64,000 bases of DNA from Argentina anserina (lineage: Eukaryota; Streptophyta; Magnoliopsida; Rosales; Rosaceae): the NCBI RefSeq assembly GCF_933775445.1, contig NC_065877.1, positions 15,562,001 through 15,626,000 of the forward strand. Reading direction: 5' to 3'. Position numbers and translations under genes: made by a program. Below are positions 14,095 through 25,118 of the stretch, in pieces. The notes under the pieces were generated by a model. It did no database searches. It saw only the letters and a list, made by a program, of their open reading frames with translations, and was not told where the DNA came from. The first letter of the stretch is position 1; every line of letters starts with the position of its first letter.

Positions 14095-14490
14095 GAGTTA
14101 ATTTCATTTTACCCTCCTAAACTTTACACCTAAAATCAGTTCACCTATTCAACTGTTACTTTAATCAGTTCACCCCTATACTTTCAAATAACATCAAAGA
14201 ATGATAAAATTTAGATTTTCTTGGTTAAAATCCGATAAAAAAATATCAAAAGAAGGCTTCAAAACATATATGCAAGACCAAAACAAAATTCCTAATAATT
14301 TTACAACACCACTGAAGTTTTAAAATTAGGTCTCGTAGCATAATTATCGATATAATCCATATAAAAATATGAGTTTTGTTCTTCTTTGATGTCATTTGAA
14401 AATATAGGGAGGTGAACTGATTAAAATAATAATTTTTAGGGTGAATTGATTTTGGGTGTAAAGTTTATGGGGGTAAATTGAAATTAATTC
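14095..14490. mobile_element. Mutator-like MITE with long terminal inverted repeats
   Basis: 396 bp. The left end (gagttaatttcattttaccc) and the inverse of the right end (gaattaatttcaatttaccc) pair, and the match continues imperfectly for about 50 bases through actttacaccYaaaatcaRttcacc. Flanks are ttcattgaa (14086-14094) and tttattgaa (14491-14499), a 9-bp target duplication with one mismatch, which is typical of Mutator-like elements. There is no coding capacity. The sibling Copia copy has no insertion at the matching place near 29020. Confidence 0.85.
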
Positions 14491-17400
14491 TTTATTGAAC
14501 CTAAGATAGGTTTCCCCTCTTCTTTGGAGATCCACGGGTTGGGACACCATTTATACCATTTTATGGCGTCATCATGCCACTATTTATGATGACAACACAA
14601 TGCCAATTCCTCCTAGGTGGTGTCCTATCCTCTTCTTAGGACATCAAACCTTGTAAGCATGTTTGCAGTTGAAATCTATGATCTCGTCACTTTGTGCGAT
14701 AGTGTGGATCAAAATGAAACACCGTAGGGAAAATCACGACAAGTCTTGTCGTTCCACTCGAGCATTCTTTGTTCTTATCTCCCCCTAACGAGGGGAATAT
14801 TATCTCATAAAAGTGATAATCCGCATATCTGGTGAAAAAGAGATCGCTTGTCAAGGTTGCGATATGGCAGACTATTTGGATGCTCATCTCCAATAAAAAC
14901 ACCTATTCACATTAATTAATTTCACCATTATGTGATGTGGCGTCACAATTTGACACATAAGTTAATCTAGTTGAGCTCAAGGATTGTAGATCTGTGTCAA
15001 TCTTGGCAAGCTTAACTATTTCGATCTTTCAATGTCATGGATTGTAATTCTTTTTACAATGATGATAGTGATGGTCGGGAAATAGTGAATAAGAGGTTGT
15101 GTATGCAAAAATTATATTACCCTAAACAAAATTTTTAGTGTGCATTACCATCATTAAGACTATTACTGTATTCGTTCTCCGTGAGACCAAGTGCATGGGT
15201 TTGTAATTAGCATAAGCAATATTAGTTTGAGTAGTAAATAGTGTGATGACACGTGACCAACATGTCGACACATCAACCAACACCATAAAATATTTATGGT
15301 ATCCACAAGTTGGTTGAATCTGTTCTCTTAATTTTCGTTGAATTCAATGTTTAAACATAATGAGAATACATGTGTCATTTGCATATGATAGTTTTAATCC
15401 TAATTTATTTATGATGGCTTTGAATGATTAGCTTTACATCATTTAATAACAATGGATATAAGAAGCATTATAAGGAGTTAATGGAAATACTTGTGCATCA
15501 AAATATTTCACGGTTCCGCCTTAGGGGAGCGACGAGATATGGAGATAAAAAAACACATCCGAACCTCCAAGAGATAATATCAAGAATGTGATTTTAGAGT
15601 CCTTGGTTCCAGTTGACATAAAAATATTTAAAATTGTAGAACGATTTGATTGTCTCTTGTTGGCTCTTGTTACATAAAGTGTCAATGAATATAGTTAAGA
15701 CATAAAAATGGAATATAAACCCAAATTCTTTAGAGTAATTTGATAGAATCATAAAATGATATTTCCATCCCATAAAATATGTGCATTGTGAACCTCGAAG
15801 GATTAGAAATGATTAATATTCTTAGTTATATCTATGGTTCTATTAATGTGGGATAAAGTATGTACTATCGTTCTTCATTACTATTACTGTGGGGATCACA
15901 TTATGCATTTCTTTGCATTCAGTTATTCATGTCATACTAATATTTTGTGAAATTATTTTACTTTATACAGTACTTCGCAAAGTCAAAATATTGAAAATCG
16001 AACCACGTATATCTTTAATTAATATTCGAATAATTTCAATTCATTGAGAAAAATTCACAACCTTGGTTGTATGTCAAGGATTACATCAATGTCTTATCTA
16101 ATCCAAAGCCAATAACTTTAATATCGAAGTCTAATTAAATTTTAGGCATGACATACATTACAATAATATCTTGGAAAAGTAAAGGCATACTATAATCAAG
16201 GTCTGGAACCTTGTTGATTAAGCTAGGTTTTTATCGTTGTTTTTTTATTGAGATTCTTTTTCAGTCAGGTTGTTCGATATTGAATATGTTTTTTGTTCTA
16301 ATCGTTGTACTCTCATTATTCTATATTCTTTTTATAATATGGCGCTTCATTGCTCATGCCATATCCCTAGGCATTTTTTCACATGGTACATTGTTATTAA
16401 GTGTGATGGATCGATTTGTATGAAACTAAATGTTCATCGTAATTGTCATTTGCTTTAGCTTATTACTGCATTATTATGCAAGGTTTGTTTTAGGAAAATT
16501 TATTTGTCATGAGAAACCTTACATTGTCATTCAAGATTTTAATTATACTTTCAAGCTATGTGTATGAATTATGAAATATGTTTGCATAATTCGATCATGG
16601 TTGAGCCTTGACTAGCTTGCAGGGGAGGTTGGTACTCAAATTATTTAGAGTCCAATATATGTTGTGCTGGTTTAACCAACTGTAAATAGAATACGTGAAT
16701 TAGTTTTGCAGTCTAAAACCCTACATAGACCTACATGAAAATTAAACATACCAAGATACATTATGACCACTTTGAAGCTTTATGAAGTTCCATTATCATT
16801 ATAAAGACATACAAGTTCATTATTTCCAAAAAAAATACAAATTGGATTGTAAGACCAAGAAATGTCTTTCGATGCTTCATGAAAAATACTTTATCACATG
16901 TAATAGGTTTGTCCTTTCTTAAATATTTATCATAAAATGTTCATGAAATTTTGTTAACATGGCAATGCTCATTTTCCTATAACATGCTAAATAAAATATA
17001 CATAGGTATAACATGCTAAACAAGTAGAGCATAGTTTAACATGGTTAAATAATTTACAAAATTAAGGCAATTATTGTACTCACAATGCATGTCAAAGACC
17101 ATGTATAAACATAATGCTTAAAATGTAAATCATAGCATTCCAATTTAATAACATGCTAAGCAGTCTAATAAAAAAAATTCAATATGCATAGCATATTACA
17201 TGTCACAAATATAAAGACTACTTTACTCACGTAACATGTATAATTTCATGTATATGAATCAAATTTAATAAAAGCGGCAACTAATTTAAATCTTGCTTGC
17301 ATGTAAGTTTGTCATATAAACTGCATTTTAAGCGGTTCTGGATCTCACAATTTCATGTTGTTTGTCCCGTTGTTATTTGATAAACCATGTACAAAAACAA

Positions 17401-17671
17401 CGACATATATACAATTAGTCACTTTTAATCAGTATAAATTGAATTAAATTTACCATAAATAGTACATTTTATTACTGTAAAATAGTAAAGTATAAATAGT
17501 GAAATAAAATTTTGTATGATATTTTGGAGAATTACCTTCTAAGTTTTACCAATATAAGAAAAAATTTCCTGTAAATTCACTTTTACGTAGAGTAAAAAAA
17601 ACTTTTACCTAGGGACAAAATTTCCATGCACCTTTCACAAAAAATCCTCGGGTCGGATCCAGGTATCTACC

Positions 17672-17935
17672 GATGTCAATTTGGACAGAGATGATCGACA
17701 GATCGAGTGGATTTGGGTGGCCGCCACCGTTCTGGGCTCCCGGGGCTCGGCTATGGTCGCCGTCAATTTGGGGTTTCTTAGCGAAGATCAGAGATCGACG
17801 AAACCAGTCTGGACAGAGATGATCGACGAATTGGAGCTGGGATGCGGAGGCCTCGGTTCTGGGCTAGGCAGAAGATGGGTGCCTAGATCGGAGCTGCAAG
17901 GCGGAGGCCTCGGTTCTGGGAAGCGTTGCGTCGTC
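17672..17935. repeat. Internal GC-rich direct repeats in the 5' leader/gag area of the Copia element
   Basis: The segment ggacagagatgatcgac occurs at about 17684 and 17812, and ggaggcctcggttctggg occurs at about 17846 and 17903. This island is far more GC-rich than its surroundings. The corresponding part of the sibling element (25230-25830) is shorter and carries ccgacccgaccc repeats instead. Confidence 0.75.
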
Positions 17936-18180
17936 GGATCTGGTTGGATTGCCGTGTAGATGCTGCTTGGGGTCGGGACCGAGTTCTTCGGATCCGGTTT
18001 GGTTACGGGTCGAGGGCGCGCCGGGAATTGGCAGCTGCCGTCGCCGTTTGCGATCACAGCCAACGAGAAAGGTTGTGGTTGTGTCGATTAGGGTGGGTGC
18101 CCAGATCAATTGTCTGGGTGTGCGGCAAAAATTTGATATTCTGTATTTTTTTGCTTCTTCACTGTTTCTTTGACATATAT

Positions 18181-18388
18181 TCAACGTTAAAGAATTGCCA
18201 TCTTCATTTTATTGATAATCTCATTTATATATGAGTTAAGATTATAATAGAAGAAAATAGTAATTATTATGATAATTAACACAACATAAGTATTGATTGT
18301 AACTATTATTCCTGTTGACTGTAAACGTCATTAATTTGTTTTGTCGTTTACTTTAACAAATACACAATAATAATGTTTTACTTCAACT
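18181..18388 (-). repeat. 5' LTR of the minus-strand Copia element
   Basis: It aligns with the other LTRs of this family through attgataatctc, the central gtaaacgtcattaattt block and the terminal cttcaac. It is clearly more diverged than the 12489 LTR, and its inner boundary is approximate. Confidence 0.75.
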
Positions 18389-19160
18389 CTATATATATAT
18401 ATATATATCATGTATTACATATAAAGTTATACACTGTACTATTCTGTTTTTGAATAATGTTGCTGGCCCGTATGTCATGTTTGATGCATGGCTCAAGATA
18501 CCACTACTGGTCAAGCTCACCGGCTCTTTCCTTACACTACTCAAGAGGTGAAGTTCATTCCCCTCTACCAGGTCGTGAGTTCAAAGTTTCGGTGCTCTGT
18601 CGGTATGCTGACATGTTCTTATAATAATGTTAGCAGTATGTCCGATCACGAGTCTCATTGAAGTGTTCAGACCCATTGGTGTAATGTATATTACAAGCCG
18701 ATGATTAATGGCTCTTGAGCGAATCATTCGTACCATTGGTCTAACCATTAGTATATTTACCCAACAATCTTATTTTTCTAGAGGAATTTATGTTCGATGT
18801 GGTAAACAAATGTTAGTTAGACGGAAGATCACATTGTAGACCCAAAAATTATATTTCAAGGCCTACACCACGTACTCTAAGAAGGCCATGGACGAATTCT
18901 ATTGGTTTATGTTGTTGGCTACTATTTTTTCAACAAGAATTGTAGTCTGTGCTTGAACATATATGTAGTCTCGATTTCTATCTTTAACAAGGCTGTCTCG
19001 AAGAGCTGTGCTTCTGCCATTAGAAAAGTAGCACCTCCTAGACCGTTTTCAGCACAATTCCTAAAAATGAAGAATAATTACCCGTTCACATCCTGTAATG
19101 CGTAAAAGTGTAAGACCAATGGACAGTAATATTAATTACCGTAAAACCATCTCTTCCTCT
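18389..19160. other. Intergenic region upstream of the AN1/C2H2 gene
   Basis: It starts with an alternating AT run (to about 18410). No gene is supported. A short stretch near 18550-18600 (ggtcgtgagttcaaag) vaguely resembles a tRNA-derived SINE B box. Confidence 0.55.
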
Positions 19161-19161
19161 T

Positions 19162-19169
19162 CTATAAAA
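19162..19169 (+). promoter_or_regulatory. TATA box of the AN1/C2H2 gene
   Basis: ctataaaag lies about 270 bases upstream of the start codon, with a pyrimidine-rich stretch directly after it, as is common for plant core promoters. The motif is seen; function is inferred. Confidence 0.6.
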
Positions 19170-19435
19170 GCGCGTCTTTCTTCTCCCCGTGTTCTTGTTT
19201 TTTTTCTCAGAAAGAAATATTCCGAGGCAGCGACTCGGAAACGACGCCGTCTCCTTGGGGAAAAATCAGCGTGGACTTCCAATTCCGCGGATTCGGCCTC
19301 TACAGAGAGATCCGCGGAAAATCCAATATCCTCAGAAATCCGGGTTCCCCATCTTCGCAGCAAATCCCGCAACTTGGAAGTTCCACCATTCCTGTCCTTG
19401 CCTTGTGTGTGAGTTCTCATTTTCATTGATTCTTG

Positions 19436-21310
19436 ATGGGAACTCCGCAATTCCCAGATCTCGGAAAGCATTGCTCCGTCCTCGAATGCCAGCAGATCGA
19501 TTTCTTGCCGTTCACATGCGACAGCTGCGATAAGGTTCTTGACCAATCTCTACCTTTTTAGTCAATTTGTGATTGGTTTAGCAGTGTTGAATGTGTATTA
19601 TGGAATGTCTGCGTGGTTTGGATTTTGAATCTTGGTTTTGGTTCGGTTGCTGAGGAAATGTAGACTTTCTTTCCCAAGAAGATGAAAAGAATGGAAATCG
19701 AGAATTACTTAATGTAATGATCGGGCATTTGGTTGTAGTATTTTATCACTTGTAAAATCGATTTCTGTGGCCGCCGGAATGAAAGTTTGTGTTTCGGAAT
19801 GTTGTTCAATGTTCTCGTTGTTGTGTTTTTAAAATGATATTGTATTGGAGTTTATAACTTTGTTGGATGGTTTACTTATGAGCATACAGAGATATGTATT
19901 GATTTGTTGTTCGTTTGTTGAATGTTGGCTATCTGCTATACAGCATGAATATCCTTATGAAATTCATTTAATTTAATTTGGTAGAATTGAATTCATTATA
20001 CTTTTATAGGCTAGTCGTGCTAGAGTGTTTGCCTATGTGCATCCTATTTATGGTTCTCTGTGTTTTTATCTGTTGGAGAGGGTGTTCCTTCATTACGCTT
20101 TCTAGTTTATTGGAAGGGTAAAGATTTGGAGGAGATAAGTGTGGAAGAAATTTGAAATTGATAAGATGGAGGTGAAAAATATGGGGTCATTGTTTATGAG
20201 ATATCTATTCCTGTGTAGCTAGTTCTGGAATCCTTTTAAAACTTAACATCTTTTGATGTATAATAACTTCCGTTACTCTTCTAAATGGCGTTGTCATGGT
20301 ACTTCATTATAACATTAGTATATGCTATCCTAGGAGAGTTGGGACTTGATGTGTTCAATTTGATTAAGAACTTTGGATTTAGTGAGTATAAGAGAATGGG
20401 CACCACAATATAGTCTCTAAGCTTTCTGCCATGTTCATCTTTCCAATTTCTGGATTTTCATTCAGTTGTAGTTGTGCTTCTTGGAAATAGTTTCTTTTTG
20501 ACATATTGGCATATGGCTGATACTTTGCAGGTGTTCTGTTTGGAGCACCGAAGCTACGTTAAACACAATTGTCCAAAAGGCGACAGACAAAATGTAACTG
20601 TTGTCATATGCCCCCTCTGTGCGAAAGGAGTTCATTTAATTCCAGATGAAGATCCCAATATTTCATGGGAGAGGCACGTTAACACTGATTGTGACCCTTC
20701 AAATTACGAGAAAGCCACAAAGAAGAAAAAATGTCCTGTTCCTGGGTGCAGGGAGGTCTTAACGTTCTCAAACACAATCAAGTGCCGGGACTGCATGGCA
20801 GATCACTGTTTGAAGCACCGTTTTGGTCCTGATCATAAGTGTCCTGGACCGAAGAAACCGGAGACAGGGTTTCCTTTTATGGGTCTGTTAAGTAGAAGTA
20901 AAACGGAAACTCCAAAGCGCAACCATGCTCGTCCCACATCTTCCCCCAATTGGGGTAGTAGCTTTCTTAGTGCAGCTTCATCTTTCAAAGCCTCAGCTTC
21001 AGCTGGTGTTGCGAAGTTGAGTAATGAACTGAGCCAAAAGTTTCAGACAACAAAAGATGGAGTGGGGCAGAGCAGCAGTGGAGGGAGTAGAAACGGGCCA
21101 GTGGAGGAGTGTCCGCAATGTGGTATGAAGTTTTCCTCAGTCACAACTCTTGTGGATCATGTACAGAAAGTTCATGAAAAAGGTGGCATCAGAGAAGGCG
21201 TGAAGAAGTTGACAGTTGATGTCTGCCCCAAGTGTAGTAAAGGATTTCGTGATCCAGTGCTTCTTGTAGAGCATGTTGAGAGGGAGCATGGTGGTACCTC
21301 AAGACCATAA
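19436..21310 (+). CDS. SAP11: Zinc finger AN1 and C2H2 domain-containing stress-associated protein
   Basis: Two coding exons, 19436-19534 and 20531-21310, joined in phase 0 (gataag|gttctt ... tttgcag|gtgttc), give 292 residues. The first AN1 finger has ligands C13, C18, C28, C31, C36, H39, H45, C47. It spans the splice junction, which proves exon 1. The second AN1 finger has C101, C106, C118, C121, C126, H129, H135, C137. Two C2H2 fingers follow: C227/C230/H243/H248 and C265/C268/H281/H286. A Ser-rich linker (about 150-222) separates them. This domain order matches Arabidopsis SAP11 (At2g41835) and SAP13 (At3g57480), and I cannot tell which of the two is closer. Family members respond to abiotic stress and bind ubiquitin-linked or proteasome partners. 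The role here is by family only. Confidence 0.93.
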
Positions 21311-22214
21311 GTATAATTTTTTCTTCTTACAAAGAGTAAATGTTTTCTATTGGATATCGGTCAGGTGGTTATACCGACAAATGCATGTACCTGTTGAGAG
21401 TGAAGTCAAATTGTTTGCTCTTATAGTTGTAAGGTTGTACACAATTGTTTCTCTGTGAATACTGATTTGTTGATAGCCAATTGTGCTGTCTGTAGACTTA
21501 TAATGCATAATAATTTCTTTACAGACTATTGCTTGTTCTGCGTAATAAAGGCCCGTCTTGTATACTACCCTCGTTGGAAGATGTAGCTTGGTAACTAGGC
21601 CTTGCAATTTTGATCAGAATGAACTAAATCCCTCTTATAAATCGAACAAAAGGGAAATCATTGGATCAATTACATAATAAAGCATTCGATTGACTGCATA
21701 ATGATGTCTGGCTAAACAATTCTTTCAAAATCCATCTTTGATATTTCGTATTCGAAGGGATCTGCTTCTGCAAAATCAATTTAGGCTGTCAAGTATAGAT
21801 CTCTGGTTTTCCCAACCAAGAAGTCTCATCTTAATGTAAAATTCTGGAGTTCTTAAACGAACACGGTTTTGGATGAGTAATCGAGCTTAATGCGGATATC
21901 CAAATCTGATGACTGATACTGAAAGAAGCTGGTCAAATTAAATTCAACACCCTCGGTATTCTTAATTCAATACCTGAAAGTAACATAGAAATTTTTCCGA
22001 TATTAACAGCATACTTTGATTGAAACTGAACATAAATACTATAGTTGTAGACATAGTAAACATTTGTTCTTAATTAAACAAAACAGCCATAACATGCTAG
22101 CATGAGACTTGGAACGAAACACAACAGTTGACCTCTCCAGACTCGGATAAGACAACGCAGTTTGATCGACCACGTTTACATTATGATCACCGGACAACCC
22201 TCCTACATACATGT
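21311..22214. other. Convergent intergenic region between the SAP gene (+) and the F-box gene (-)
   Basis: It holds the two 3' UTRs. No additional gene or repeat is recognised. Confidence 0.6.
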
Positions 22215-23684
22215 TCACTTCTGAGGTCCTCTTCGTTGATCTTCCTGAAAATCAAGTGTGATGTTGGAAGTCATCTTGCTTTTCTTTAACTTACTCATAG
22301 CAATAGACTGCTGTGGTGAATGCACAATTGTCATTTTATTCAAATTTTGTGCATGTTCAAGGATATATGTAGCAAACTCAATTCCATTGGAACCACAACA
22401 AAGCTCTATGGTAATCTCCTTGAGCTGATTAATAAAAGCAATATTTTGCAGCTTCCAGTATCCCATATCAAACCAACAACACTCATCTTTAGGGTCACGG
22501 AGGACTAGGTCAGACTTTACTATTAACACATTCAACTTAGACATTCCTCCCAAAAGGGAGGCCATTGTAGGGACTAGAGTATTAAGAAAGCCTTCAATAT
22601 GAATACGCAGAGAAGTAACATTCTTTAGCAATGGCATGGAGCCTCCTTTGATTAGGGCCATCGTAGTCGCTTTGTTTAGTGTAAGAACCTTAACACTTGA
22701 CAAGCAGGAAAGAATCTCAGATACATAGACAAACGCAGCATTACTAGGAGAAAGACAAATACTAGCTTCTTCTAAAAGTTCCAATCTTCCAATGTCAGGT
22801 CGATTCACCAAACTCCCGATCCAGTTAAAACTACTGAGATTCGGAGCACAAAGACTAAAATATTGATCTTTGTCTGTCCAAAATAAACATTCGATGATTA
22901 CTTTTCTAATCTTATCACCGGCAATGTGAAGATGACGCAAAGTAGTAACATCCTCAATGTACAATGATTCCAAAGATGAGCTTTCAATAGTGACATCCAT
23001 TGGCTTCCTACCACGAACAAATCTAAGAAATAGTTCCTTGATGCATTTGCATGAAGACGAGATCCATTTGAAAAGCCCCTCATCTACCACACCAACATTA
23101 TTCAACTTCAAGCATTTCAGTTTATGAATCCTACCGTACACCGATAGAGACTTCAAATATCTAGAAGAAGGTAAGCGTACTGCCTCCTCATCATAACAAA
23201 TGCCGAAGTTGATATCAAGGTCTTCAACATTGCACCTTATGGCATTGCAGATCCATTTCTCCAGTCGAAATCTCTCATCTTCAATTAAGCTTTTTTCATG
23301 CTCTTCATCGTAATATCCCCAGTGATTACGACAACGCTCTTCATCGTAACGTTCCCAGTGAATACGAAAGCGCTGTATTCTATTAAACTCGCGATTAAAA
23401 AGGTACCTATCCAAATAACTCCACAGTCTCAACCTCCGACTATAACTCTCTAAGTGCTTGCTGGAAAATCCCTCAAAATTCAATGATGGAGTTGACAGAT
23501 AAAATTCTCGGCATCTTTTGGACACGCAGCCGAAACTAGTAAGGTCTTTAATTTGAAGAAACGAAAGAATGTGGTGAATAACTTGGTCCGGAAGATTACT
23601 CAGCGTACCGATCAAAACCTCAGTAGTAGCATGACCTTGACAACTTTCACTGGCCAATAACATGCGCTTCCTCCTGTCTTCCAT
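22215..23684 (-). CDS. F-box protein with LRR-like and FBD-like C-terminal parts
   Basis: A single open frame of 489 residues. Residues about 26-65 form an F-box (LSNLPDQVIHHILSFL ... CVSKRCREFY), which binds SKP1 in SCF ubiquitin ligases. The middle has leucine-rich segments such as LKCLKLNNVGVVDEGLF and SLESLYIEDVTTLRHLHI. The C-terminal ILEHAQNLNKMTIVHSP resembles the FBD motif. A 12-residue unit beginning HWERYDEE is repeated directly as HWGYYDEE (36-bp DNA period, 23301 and 23337). Members of this plant family expand and decay quickly, and the target is unknown. The start is the first in-frame ATG, about 180 bases after a likely TSS. Confidence 0.88.
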   Translation of the reverse strand: MEDRRKRMLLASESCQGHATTEVLIGTLSNLPDQVIHHILSFLQIKDLTSFGCVSKRCREFYLSTPSLNFEGFSSKHLESYSRRLRLWSYLDRYLFNREFNRIQRFRIHWERYDEERCRNHWGYYDEEHEKSLIEDERFRLEKWICNAIRCNVEDLDINFGICYDEEAVRLPSSRYLKSLSVYGRIHKLKCLKLNNVGVVDEGLFKWISSSCKCIKELFLRFVRGRKPMDVTIESSSLESLYIEDVTTLRHLHIAGDKIRKVIIECLFWTDKDQYFSLCAPNLSSFNWIGSLVNRPDIGRLELLEEASICLSPSNAAFVYVSEILSCLSSVKVLTLNKATTMALIKGGSMPLLKNVTSLRIHIEGFLNTLVPTMASLLGGMSKLNVLIVKSDLVLRDPKDECCWFDMGYWKLQNIAFINQLKEITIELCCGSNGIEFATYILEHAQNLNKMTIVHSPQQSIAMSKLKKSKMTSNITLDFQEDQRRGPQK

Positions 23685-23884
23685 TGAACTGACTAACTAG
23701 TGCCGAATTATACTTCAACGAAACAATGAATTTCGATCAACAGTATTTAAGCCACAATGCAATGTAAACCCAGTAAAATTCGTTGAAGTTGCAGCTAGAA
23801 GGACAACTAACAATAATGTACTGGGTTTAAGGAGAAAAAACAGATAACAATAATGTACACATCTGTTGTTGATTGATATGAGTT

Positions 23885-23895
23885 TCTATTTATAG
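23885..23895 (-). promoter_or_regulatory. TATA box of the F-box gene
   Basis: On the minus strand the sequence reads ctataaatag, about 200 bases upstream of the F-box start codon. This is a near-consensus plant TATA box. Confidence 0.55.
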
Positions 23896-23899
23896 ACGA

Positions 23900-24804
23900 T
23901 TTCAAGTTATTACAATTAATTAGGAATTTTATTTCTACTTGTAGTAGGACACCTATTACTACATGGATCTAGATGCTGGAGCAAATAATTCTCCCAACCT
24001 TCCTTACCCATCTTTGTTATCGTGACATGTGTCCAAGCTTATACAAATTGCTCAAGATAAAGTTTTCAATTTTCGTTTTCTTCTTTTACTCCGTCATTTA
24101 TTCTCTTTTTTATGTTGGTATGTATCGCTCTTCTACAATCATCTCGTCGATTAAAGGTCAGTTCTTAAATCAGAGGCCATCTATTTTAATCCGACCCAAC
24201 ATCCCAACTTTTGGATTAGAATCAGTGATTACGGCTGTCTTCAATATACCAATAATTATATGGACTTCCATATACCTGTTGGAGGAGTTTGATCTAAACA
24301 ACATTCCCCAATGAAATTTTCATGCCCCTAGACTGAATAGGTATGTCTAGTTTTAAAATGGTTGTTTGTAACAATATAATAGCCTCTTTCGGAAAGAACT
24401 TTCGTTAATATGAAATCGTTACATGTGTTGTTTCTGTAACAATACAAGGGTCTCTTTTGTTGTTCAAGATTTTTTATTATTTCTGGGATCCATATATATT
24501 ATTTACTTTTGGCATATAAATGTTTAATTTAATAATCAACCATGTACATAATTGTATATAAAATATATTTGATATTGACTGCATATGAAAGATCTTGTCA
24601 AGATCTTTGTGATGGTAACAAATTTTATTGATAATTTCTAAATTAGATAATACCTAGGTGGGAAGAAAAATATTAAGTATTGTAAAGGGTCTTATTTTAA
24701 TTACAGTAGAAACTCGATCGTTAGATTAATATTCGATTATTAATAAACTCGCTAAAATAATAAATTTTAGGACTTCTCATAAAAATATCATATTGGAGCA
24801 GTTT
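23900..24804. other. Intergenic region, no supported gene
   Basis: The frame 23973-24314 has no family resemblance. Around 24705-24790, cagtagaaactcgatcg and the following AATTAATA-like sequence recall the ends of Tc1/mariner-type plant elements, but I cannot find the second end. Confidence 0.5.
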
Positions 24805-24889
24805 GAGCATCTCTAATATGAGCATATACAATATCAAATTGCTACATTTAACTGAATTTTGAGATTTTAATAATCAATTTAACAATATC

Positions 24890-24894
24890 ATTTC
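24890..24894. repeat. Target-site duplication, left copy
   Basis: atttc directly before the 5' LTR. The identical atttc follows the 3' LTR at 30676-30680. Confidence 0.9.
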
Positions 24895-25105
24895 TGTTGA
24901 AAGAAAAACACCATTAGTGTGCATTCGTTAATGCAAATAAAGGAATAAATTAATGACGTTTATGGTCAACGGATGTAACGGATCAATCACCATTATGTAT
25001 CCTTAATTGCCATTGTAATTACCATTTATTTCTATTGTAATCTTGACCCATATATAAAGGGGATTATCAATGAGATGAGTAGATCATTCTATTTTCCCTA
25101 CAACA
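24895..25105 (+). repeat. 5' LTR of the plus-strand Copia element
   Basis: 211 bp, tgttgaaag...ctacaaca. It contains tatataaagggg near the 3' part, a likely LTR promoter TATA box. Confidence 0.92.
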
Positions 25106-25118
25106 CGTTATCAGCACG
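25106..25118 (+). promoter_or_regulatory. Primer-binding-site-like sequence
   Basis: cgttatcagcacg follows the 5' LTR without a gap, the place where a tRNA primes reverse transcription. I recall ttatcagcacg at this position in other plant Copia elements. I do not assign the tRNA. Confidence 0.55.

Larger units (their letters stand above)
12489..18388 (-). mobile_element. Decayed Copia-type LTR retrotransposon, minus strand
   Basis: About 5.9 kb, the same family as the element at 24895-30675 but inverted. Its 3' LTR is at 12489-12684 and its 5' LTR near 18181-18388. Minus-strand translation of about 15240-15305 gives the Copia integrase core motif FMVLVDVSTCWSRV. The reverse transcriptase region falls near 13450-13750. 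Many stops and frameshifts interrupt it, so it is not autonomous. No convincing target-site duplication remains. The two LTRs have diverged strongly, so this is the older of the two copies. A MITE has inserted at 14095-14490. Confidence 0.85.

Noticed and set aside
18486..18760. Possible tRNA-derived SINE (ggtcgtgagttcaaag resembles a B box)
   Set aside because: No convincing A box at the right spacing, no poly tail and no flanking target duplication were visible.
19136..19546. 136-residue minus-strand frame over the SAP 5' leader
   Set aside because: Antisense to a UTR and AN1-coding exon, rich in Arg/Glu from repeat-like codons, no family resemblance.
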